Positions 15,310 to 21,488 of a DNA stretch of 26,905 bases are shown piece after piece (the stretch's first letter is position 1; each line of letters starts with the position of its first letter). Below the pieces are notes generated by a model. That model searched no databases. It had not been told where the DNA came from and saw only the letters and a list, made by a program, of their open reading frames with translations. The stretch lies in contig CACZAK010000070.1 of the NCBI GenBank assembly GCA_902779075.1, positions 1 to 26,905 on the forward strand, given 5' to 3'. The position numbers and the translations under genes are program-made. This stretch comes from an uncultured bacterium (GTDB lineage: Bacteria > Verrucomicrobiota > Kiritimatiellia > RFP12 > UBA1067).

Positions 15310-17402
15310 TCTTTTCCTCCTTCTTCTACTTCGGGGTGGCGGGCCTCCGCGCCCGCCTCCTCAAACACCGCCTTGAACCTCAAATAAAGGAACGCGCCCA
15401 CGATCAGCAGCGCGCCCACCGCCGCAAACACGCCCACGCGCCCGGGCGTGGACAGCGACGCCGTATCCACAAACAGCAGTTTCACCACCGACAGCGCGAG
15501 CACGCCCAACCCCACGAGACGCGCCACCTTGACCCTACGCACGATGCCACTAGCAAGCAACGCCGACGCCACAACCGCCCACACGATCGTCACGAACCCG
15601 CCGCGCAGCACGGGCAGAAACTCGCGTCCGAAGAAATGGCTTTCAGCCGTCAGGATCACGAACGACATCACCGCCGCCGTTCGATACGCCAAAACGCGCA
15701 GCCAACCAACCCAAAACGCCCGCTCGCCCAGACGCCATCCGGCGAACGCCACCAACGCCGGCACCGGCCACAGGTACTGCATGCGGTCGACCAAGACATG
15801 CGCATATCCGCCGCCGACATTCTCCGCATTGATGGCAAAGTAAAAGAATCCCGCGAACGACATCACGACCGTCGCAAGGAACGCGGCCACCTGAAGCGTA
15901 CGGTCCTCGCTCCGTGCGCCAAGCTCGACGAGAAGCGCGGCGAGAAGGCAGAAGAGAAGCATGCTCGTCGCATTGTTCAAGCGCCACCAGTCAAAGCACG
16001 CCGTGCCGAGCGCGAACGCCGCGCACACGCACGCGAACACGACGAACACCGGCGTGCCGCCCCACCTGCGGCGGCGGCTCAGAACCGCAAGCGCGGCGAA
16101 CGCCGCCGCCCATCCAAGATGATGCAGCGTCCACGCGCCATGCCATGCGAAGTGGTCCTCTGCGATGGTGCCCAACTTGCAGAGACAGAACACCCCCGCG
16201 ATCGCGGCGGCGACCCAATAGCAGGGACGTATGTTCGCATTGCCTTCACGCACCGACGCCCGCACCGTGAGCGCGAGGAACAATGCGTACTCAAGCGCAT
16301 AGAACAGATACGCGACGGCCACATTGCACTGGAAGCACGAACCGCACTTCACCTGGGAGAAAAGCGCGGCAACGACAATCCCCGCAAATCCGTAGAGCGT
16401 CCACCCGCGCAGACACGCCACCGCGCATGTGCCAATGGACAGGAGGAACAGATAAACGTGGAGCTGCACGTCGTGGTCCGTGAAGCTGCAGATCGTCGGA
16501 ACGAGAAACCCGCCCACGAGCGCAAGGCCCGCAATCATGAGCGACTTGAGCCGCACCGAAAGCGCTCCCGCCGTGATCGTGGCGACGAAAAGCCCCGCAA
16601 AAGCGACATACCCCGACGCAATCACCGGCGGCTTGAAGTAGCGATGTCCCAACCCAAACGACAGATACAGCGCCACCAGCCCCACCGCCGCGCATACCTC
16701 GCCGAGAATCGCATAGCGTTCGCTTTTCAGCTTCAGCCACGTGCCGAACACCGTTCCGATCACGCCCCACGCCATCATGCCGTAGACACGCTGGACCGGT
16801 CCGATCCATCCCTTGTCGATGGCCAGCACAAGGAAGTAGGCAATCGCCCCCACGAGCAGCACCGCGCCCACGCGCGTGAGCCAGCGCGTCGCGACGGCAA
16901 ATTCCCGTGTCGTCCCCTTCGGAGCGAAATCCCCGCGCACGCAGAACCAGTCCTCGAACTTCGCCCAGAAGATGTCGAAAGCACTCATTTCCGGCTCCAC
17001 CGGCTCAAGCGAGGGCTCTGGCAGAGGCTCAGGTTCTGGTAGATGCTCTGGCAGAGGCTCTGGTTCTGGCAGATGCTCTGGTAGAGGTTCTGGTATTGGT
17101 TCAGCCATCGGAGCAGATACAGGCACAGGCCCTGGTTCCTGTTGTACCTGTTCTTTTGGTGTTATCACCGCAGGCACATGTGGCGGCACCAATGGCTTGG
17201 CCACGGGCTCGGACGTGCTCTTGACGTTCGGCGCCACCTCGACGTTAGTCTTGTCCTTCGTCTTTGCACGCGAATCGATCAGGATTCCCAACAGCATCTT
17301 GAGTTCCCGTATTTCCGCTGCGAGGCCAGAGATCTTTGCAAGTGTCACAAACGGCATCGCAATGAAAATAAGAACCAATGCAATTCCAATAATCGTTCCC
17401 AT
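15306..17402 (-). CDS. DUF2339-family polytopic membrane protein
   Basis: The 698-residue protein has an N-terminal membrane helix (residues 1-20), a short coiled segment (SGLAAEIRELKMLL), a long Pro/Glu-rich linker (about 60-138) with repeated LPEPEPLPEH units, and then from residue 165 some 16-18 closely packed hydrophobic segments. The opening of that part, TRWLTRVGAVLLVGAIAYFL and KGWIGPVQRVYGMMAWG, is the DUF2339 signature. The function of DUF2339 is unknown; it is a predicted inner-membrane protein. ATG 17402 is chosen because AGGAG lies seven bases upstream, while the adjacent GTG at 17405 would leave only four. Its last residues (EEAGAEARHPEVEE) are coded by a copy of the GC hairpin repeat also found in the lplT-plsC gene. 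Confidence 0.9.
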   Translation of the reverse strand: MGTIIGIALVLIFIAMPFVTLAKISGLAAEIRELKMLLGILIDSRAKTKDKTNVEVAPNVKSTSEPVAKPLVPPHVPAVITPKEQVQQEPGPVPVSAPMAEPIPEPLPEHLPEPEPLPEHLPEPEPLPEPSLEPVEPEMSAFDIFWAKFEDWFCVRGDFAPKGTTREFAVATRWLTRVGAVLLVGAIAYFLVLAIDKGWIGPVQRVYGMMAWGVIGTVFGTWLKLKSERYAILGEVCAAVGLVALYLSFGLGHRYFKPPVIASGYVAFAGLFVATITAGALSVRLKSLMIAGLALVGGFLVPTICSFTDHDVQLHVYLFLLSIGTCAVACLRGWTLYGFAGIVVAALFSQVKCGSCFQCNVAVAYLFYALEYALFLALTVRASVREGNANIRPCYWVAAAIAGVFCLCKLGTIAEDHFAWHGAWTLHHLGWAAAFAALAVLSRRRRWGGTPVFVVFACVCAAFALGTACFDWWRLNNATSMLLFCLLAALLVELGARSEDRTLQVAAFLATVVMSFAGFFYFAINAENVGGGYAHVLVDRMQYLWPVPALVAFAGWRLGERAFWVGWLRVLAYRTAAVMSFVILTAESHFFGREFLPVLRGGFVTIVWAVVASALLASGIVRRVKVARLVGLGVLALSVVKLLFVDTASLSTPGRVGVFAAVGALLIVGAFLYLRFKAVFEEAGAEARHPEVEEGGKE
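15329..15357 (+). repeat. GC hairpin repeat, copy in the DUF2339 gene
   Basis: CGGGGTGGCGGGCCTC followed by CGCGCCCGC matches the copy at 21771-21796 (opposite strand) over 25 bases except for two pyrimidine changes in the loop. GCGGGC and GCCCGC (15339-15356) form a six-base stem. Here it codes the C-terminal end of the DUF2339 protein in inverted orientation. Confidence 0.7.
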
Positions 17403-17423
17403 CACTTTACTCCTTTCATTCTT

Positions 17424-18248
17424 TTACTTCACCTTTTCCTTCGAGGGCGTTGCGCCCGCCGCGCCTCGTGCGAACTCTTCAATCGTCTTGAGATACCGTT
17501 CCGCGCCCATCACGAACACGAGATCGTTGTGGTTCGCGCCCTCGACTGAAATGAAGCGCTTGGGCTCGTTTGCGAGCTTAAAAAGCTCCTTGCCGTGTCG
17601 ATACGGAATCACCGAATCCTTCGTTCCGTGGATGATCAACACGGGACACTTCACGTCCTTGATCATCTTGAGGTTCGGGAAGGGATCGATCGGCAGAATG
17701 CGTATTCGCGTCACCACACGCGGCGCGGAAAGGAACGGCGCCTCCAGGACAAGTCCGCCCACCGGCTTCGTGGCAGCAAGCTCCACGGCAGAACCCGTTC
17801 CGATGGAGAACCCGTCAACGATGATATCCTCGGGCTTGAAGCCTCGCTTTTCAATAAGCCAGTCATAGAGGCGATGGACATTCCGATAGCACCCTTCCTC
17901 GTCCGGCGAACCATCCGAAAGCCCGTAGCCGGGATAGTCGACGCACGCAACCGTGAAGCCACGCTGTGCGAGGTACCGCAAGGCGAACAGCGAATTCGCC
18001 GCATCTTCCGCATTACCGTGGCACCGCAGAATCGCCTTCTTTCCTCGCTCCGGGCCCAGTACGATTGCGGCGATCTTCACGCCGTTCGTGCCGACATCCA
18101 CGTACCCTTCGGTGGATTCGCCATATCCGCCCCTGCAAAACTCAGGATGGAACATGAGCGAATTGATGCATCCCATCCCGGTCAGCAACGCAATGACTGC
18201 GACGCAGGCCAGAATCCTTGCGGACGATTTCATAACAGTTTTCAACAT
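17424..18248 (-). CDS. Alpha/beta hydrolase, membrane-anchored or exported
   Basis: The 274-residue protein has a canonical alpha/beta-hydrolase core: RCHGNAED (oxyanion region), VDYPGYGLSDG, the nucleophile Ser148 in GFSIGTG, Asp211 in HGTKDSVIP and His240 in GANHNDL. It resembles the COG1073/BEM46-like group of serine hydrolases acting on esters, lipids or peptides. A hydrophobic N-terminus (ILACVAVIALLTGMGC) acts as a signal or anchor; the Cys is not in a standard lipobox. The start is decided by the ribosome site: GGAGGT abuts the ATG at 18254 but lies six bases before the ATG at 18248, which is used here. It lies 30 bases after the YceK-like gene and 21 before the DUF2339 gene. Confidence 0.92.
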   Translation of the reverse strand: MLKTVMKSSARILACVAVIALLTGMGCINSLMFHPEFCRGGYGESTEGYVDVGTNGVKIAAIVLGPERGKKAILRCHGNAEDAANSLFALRYLAQRGFTVACVDYPGYGLSDGSPDEEGCYRNVHRLYDWLIEKRGFKPEDIIVDGFSIGTGSAVELAATKPVGGLVLEAPFLSAPRVVTRIRILPIDPFPNLKMIKDVKCPVLIIHGTKDSVIPYRHGKELFKLANEPKRFISVEGANHNDLVFVMGAERYLKTIEEFARGAAGATPSKEKVK

Positions 18249-18278
18249 GGTCATACCTCCTTTAGCTTATACAACGAC

Positions 18279-19370
18279 CTACTCCAACCACAGTTCGTTT
18301 TCCGCGCAAACAAACACTGTTTGGGCAAGGCTCCCGATGCCACGGTGGAAAAAGATCTTTCCATAATGCGCGCCAACGACGCTCCCATCTTCAGCAAGGC
18401 GAGTCCGAAGCCTCAGGCAATAATAGGTCGATTCGTCAAATCCCTTTGTCCCCTTCGAGCCACCGCCATCCCACTGCCAGCAATAGACGGCAGGTTCCGG
18501 TTTGTCGTCAAAATGCGCTGTGGCGGGGATTTGATACGTACCCGGCATGCCATCATACCAATTGCACGTCCCGCGCAGGAAACCATTTCCCTTCCCGACG
18601 GTTTCGATGCGAATTGTCTGCCGGTATGCCGCCTGAGGCTTTTTATCATCTTTGCATTCAAACGCCTTTGTCAATTTCAGGTCGGGCGTGTTTCCCTTTC
18701 CGTATGGCGGCAGCCAATCGCCCTTTTCGCAGTCAAAGAACAACTCAGCCGACTGCCATCGCAAGGAATCTGGAATCTCAATTGCCGCCTTGACTTTCTC
18801 AACTGGACGGATTTTCCTCTTCATGACGAAATCCAATACGATTCTCCCGTCTTCGCCTGGTTGTTTCTCGTAGACGCAATGCCACGGACCGTCATATTCA
18901 CGGTAATCATAGCATCCGTCCGCTGAAATCGTCACGAACTTCAACGCGACATGGTTCAACTTTGGAATGAAGATTTCGCCGTTTTCATCCGTCGTCTCGC
19001 GTACGACGTCCTCAATATGGCTGCGCGTACTCATGTTTGCGAAGAAACTCGCTCCAGACACAGGCTTGCCGTCCGCATCGCGTACACGCAGAACAAAGCC
19101 ATGGCGTGGTTGCGCCAGGTCGTATGGCAGGCAGCAAAGATCGACCACAGGCGACACGACCAGTTCATCCACGGCGCCAACGGCAATTCCGGCAGGCACC
19201 GTTGCAAGTCCAACCGGCGGGATAAGCACTCCAATATAGAACAATCCGAGCGCCAATTCACCCGGTCCTTCCCGCGTCGCCTGGAAAATCTCCCCCGACC
19301 GTTCGGATAACAGGCTGCCAAATGTCATCAATGGCACCATCATCGTAATCGCTATCATCATGCGTTTCAT
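18279..19370 (-). CDS. Exported YceK-like protein with carboxypeptidase-regulatory-like domain
   Basis: The 363-residue protein has a short signal-like start, then SERSGEIFQATREGPGELAL and a hydrophobic, glycine-rich stretch, and VVSPVVDLCCLPYDL (residues 71-85), which resembles the DTxxLPYDL ending of YceK/YidQ-type envelope lipoproteins; no lipobox is present. Residues 91-140 (FVLRVRDADGKPVSGASF, TDENGEIFIP) look like a carboxypeptidase-regulatory beta-sandwich. The remaining 220 residues, rich in Trp, Tyr and Asp, are not recognised. ATG 19370 is chosen over 19376 because AGGAGG lies seven bases before it, as in the partial paralogue at 20689. That ribosome site is inside the last codons of the preceding gene. 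Its N-terminal 89 residues match the chimeric gene at 79 positions. Confidence 0.82.
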   Translation of the reverse strand: MKRMMIAITMMVPLMTFGSLLSERSGEIFQATREGPGELALGLFYIGVLIPPVGLATVPAGIAVGAVDELVVSPVVDLCCLPYDLAQPRHGFVLRVRDADGKPVSGASFFANMSTRSHIEDVVRETTDENGEIFIPKLNHVALKFVTISADGCYDYREYDGPWHCVYEKQPGEDGRIVLDFVMKRKIRPVEKVKAAIEIPDSLRWQSAELFFDCEKGDWLPPYGKGNTPDLKLTKAFECKDDKKPQAAYRQTIRIETVGKGNGFLRGTCNWYDGMPGTYQIPATAHFDDKPEPAVYCWQWDGGGSKGTKGFDESTYYCLRLRTRLAEDGSVVGAHYGKIFFHRGIGSLAQTVFVCAENELWLE

Positions 19371-19372
19371 TT

Positions 19373-20281
19373 TCATTCCTCCTCAACTCTTTGCGGCGTA
19401 TGTCCTTCGCCCTTCTTCTCGGCATTGCGGGGTTTCGCGCCACTATGCTCCAATACTGAAAACTCCGCGCCGTTCTTTTCATCAGACTTGTAACAGAGTA
19501 TTCTCGGCCATGATTCGTCAGGGATACCCCATTGAATGCGGTCAAAGCCTTCAACGCCACCCACTTTGCGTTCATAGTTGACAATCAAGAAATCCAGTCG
19601 GTCGCTCGTTCCATCTGCAAGCTTTTTGCGCGTAGTCCTGTCGTAATCCGACCATTTCTTTCTTTGGCGGGCCAGCGGTATGTAACACTGCTTGTGCTCG
19701 TGCGTTATGCGGTGGGCACCTCTGACGTTATGTCGACTATATGCAACGGACTCCTCCTCTCCCAATAGCAGAAATAACTTCTTTTTACGCTCGGAATGCC
19801 ACCAATTGTCAGCGCCATCCGGCAGCCGGTCCTCGTCAAGCAATGCGAGCCGGTTGTCGTACTCCAAATCGCTCTTGCGGTACCAGACAGGGAAGAGCCA
19901 TTCGCCCTCGGACGTGCCAGACTTCACGCCCATGAGCGGCGTGATGCATAAGTTGGTAACGGAATTGTGAACCTCACGACCCGTCATAAGTATCTTAAAC
20001 GTTCCACTGTCGCTCCACGAAAAAAGCGGCGATGCAAATTCCTTGCCCGGCTCCATGTACGTAAGAAGCGTCGGTATGAGAACTTGCTTCTCTCCGTTTG
20101 TGGTCGAATCCCATATTCCCAGCAGACCATACGGCCCCAGAAAACTGGTCTTTCTTTCACCTTTGGAATACCTCAGAAACACCGGGAAAGCGAATACGTC
20201 TATTTCCCCGTAGTGACTCTCCATCAGCGCGCACCCGCCCGCCATGGACGCTACAAGCATTATGGCAAACGCTTTTTTCAT
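19373..20281 (-). CDS. Small aromatic-repeat lipoprotein
   Basis: The 302-residue product starts with a lipoprotein signal, MKKAFAIMLVASMAGGC (Cys17). It carries units such as VFAFPVFLRYSKG, VLIPTLLTYMEPG, FASPLFSWSDSG, LCITPLMGV and WLFPVWYRKSD, the same aromatic-x-P style seen in the giant lipoprotein at 11873-14500, followed by a charged C-terminal half I do not recognise (it holds a KKLFLLLGEEES stretch). ATG 20281 overlaps by four bases the stop codon of the lplT-plsC remnant, showing that this gene once followed a second copy of that gene. An upstream GTG at 20293 is a less likely start. It is two bases from the YceK-like gene. Confidence 0.83.
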   Translation of the reverse strand: MKKAFAIMLVASMAGGCALMESHYGEIDVFAFPVFLRYSKGERKTSFLGPYGLLGIWDSTTNGEKQVLIPTLLTYMEPGKEFASPLFSWSDSGTFKILMTGREVHNSVTNLCITPLMGVKSGTSEGEWLFPVWYRKSDLEYDNRLALLDEDRLPDGADNWWHSERKKKLFLLLGEEESVAYSRHNVRGAHRITHEHKQCYIPLARQRKKWSDYDRTTRKKLADGTSDRLDFLIVNYERKVGGVEGFDRIQWGIPDESWPRILCYKSDEKNGAEFSVLEHSGAKPRNAEKKGEGHTPQRVEEE

Positions 20282-20430
20282 TGATTGTACCACTCATTCA
20301 GTTTTGCGTTGAACTCGAGGCGCGTGCCCTGCGCCCATTCTTTCACGCGGTCGGTGAGATCTTCGACGTGCATCGTCCCGCGGCGGCGCGGGACGAATGG
20401 CGACCAGAAGAACCAGAGCAGGACGCGGTT
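20278..20430 (-). pseudogene. Remnant of a second lplT-plsC gene (last 50 codons)
   Basis: Read in the frame ending with TGA at 20278, this segment codes VLLWFFWSPFVPRRRG, MHVEDLTDRVKEWA and LEFNAKLNEWYNQ. It matches the last 50 residues of the LplT-PlsC fusion (21489-23531) at 40 of 50 positions, with a level of divergence that argues against a fresh duplication. The rest of that gene is missing; upstream of 20430 the DNA belongs instead to a YceK-like gene. Its stop overlaps the next lipoprotein's ATG by four bases. Confidence 0.85.
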
Positions 20431-20689
20431 GCGCTAGGTCGTATGGCAGGCAGCACAGATCGACCACAGGTGATACGACCAATTCATCTACGGCAGCGAC
20501 GGCGATTCCGGCTGGTACCGTTGCTAGTCCAACCGGCGGGATAATCACTCCGACATAAATCAACCCGAGTGCCAATTCACCCGGTCCTTCCCGCGTCGCC
20601 TGGAAAATCTCCCCAGATCGTTCGGAGAACAGGCTGGCTGGTGTCATCAGCGGCACCATCATCGCAATCACGATCATTAGACGTTTCAT
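20294..20689 (-). CDS. Chimeric ORF: YceK-like N-terminus fused out of frame to the lplT-plsC remnant
   Basis: The frame codes 131 residues. The first 89 match the N-terminus of the YceK-like protein (18279-19370) at 79 positions, including its signal-like start and the ending LCCLPYDLAQPR. From there the DNA switches to the 3' end of an lplT-plsC gene read in the wrong frame, giving a low-complexity Arg/Pro/Ala tail with no meaning of its own. A good ribosome site (GGAGG seven bases before the ATG) is kept, so a short envelope protein may still be made. The accessory and C-terminal domains of the paralogue are lost. Best read as a broken gene or an accidental fusion. Confidence 0.7.
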   Translation of the reverse strand: MKRLMIVIAMMVPLMTPASLFSERSGEIFQATREGPGELALGLIYVGVIIPPVGLATVPAGIAVAAVDELVVSPVVDLCCLPYDLAQPRPALVLLVAIRPAPPRDDARRRSHRPRERMGAGHAPRVQRKTE

Positions 20690-20722
20690 TTCTGCTCCTC
20701 CTTTAGAATTCCTGTGTCGAGC

Positions 20723-21445
20723 CTATTTGAACGACCAACCCACGAGCGGCGTGACGAAATTGTTGTGGTAATTCAAAGCTCCAAGCTGGAAACAATCGGA
20801 ATCATCGGCAGTGTTTATGAAGCCTATTTGCAGATATCTGCCTTTGATACTATAGTTGAACACACCTAGCTGCACCCCTGCTCCACTGTTTAGCCCGCCG
20901 GCACAAATCACCAACGGCCCGTTGTAAAATCCAACTTGCAGCGCCCCGCCGCCTTTGTTCATGATATAGAAAAGTCCGAACTGCGCACCATGGCAGTAGT
21001 CCATGAAGTTGAATACACCAGTCTGCATGCCCAAGCCATACTGTGCGACAGTGCATTCTATGCCGTTGAATGCGCCTACTTGCAAACCCATGCCATCGCC
21101 AAATACATTTACGGCACCAGACTGCAGCGCGCAACATTCCTCGGCGCAATTCAATAACCCCGCCTGCACACCATACATCGACTTGGCGGATCCGGCGACA
21201 AGATTTATCTGCGCACCATACACGGATCGGTTCCCGCCAAGATGCAATCCGCCAAGTGACAGTCCAGCGACATTCCAGTCGCGCGGCGGAATAGCGATCA
21301 CGTGCGCGTTCGTGCGTCCCAACGTCCATATATCAACCGCAAGCGGTGTCCATCCGACTGTATCGCTACCCTCGTCGGCATACGCAGTGGGACACCACGC
21401 CATCGCAACAACTGCAAGTGCGACAAACATGATTTTCTTCTTCAT
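20723..21445 (-). CDS. Exported GxQxGxxN-repeat protein (LA_2272-like surface repeat)
   Basis: The 240-residue protein has a signal peptide (MKKKIMFVALAVVAMAWCPTAYAD) and, from about residue 50 to the end, eight to ten units of roughly 18-24 residues with the pattern GxQxGxxN, for example YGAQINLVAG, YGVQAGLLNC, LGMQTGVFNF, GAQFGLFYI, GVQLGVFNY and CFQLGALNY. This is the pattern of the LA_2272-type surface repeat, probably a beta-solenoid or barrel-like domain in the outer envelope. Function unknown. ATG 21445 is chosen because GGGAG precedes it closely and it opens the signal peptide. It lies 43 bases after the lplT-plsC stop; a TGGTATAAT word in that gene's last codons could serve as an internal promoter. 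Confidence 0.78.
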   Translation of the reverse strand: MKKKIMFVALAVVAMAWCPTAYADEGSDTVGWTPLAVDIWTLGRTNAHVIAIPPRDWNVAGLSLGGLHLGGNRSVYGAQINLVAGSAKSMYGVQAGLLNCAEECCALQSGAVNVFGDGMGLQVGAFNGIECTVAQYGLGMQTGVFNFMDYCHGAQFGLFYIMNKGGGALQVGFYNGPLVICAGGLNSGAGVQLGVFNYSIKGRYLQIGFINTADDSDCFQLGALNYHNNFVTPLVGWSFK

Positions 21446-21488
21446 ACTCCCGCTCCTCTCAATCCTGTTAATCCTGTCTAAAAACATT

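Noticed and set aside
15336..17042. A 568-codon plus-strand open frame opposite the DUF2339 gene
   Set aside because: Its product is almost entirely Arg, His, Gln and Ala, as expected from reading a GC-rich membrane-protein gene backwards. The minus strand has the family signature.
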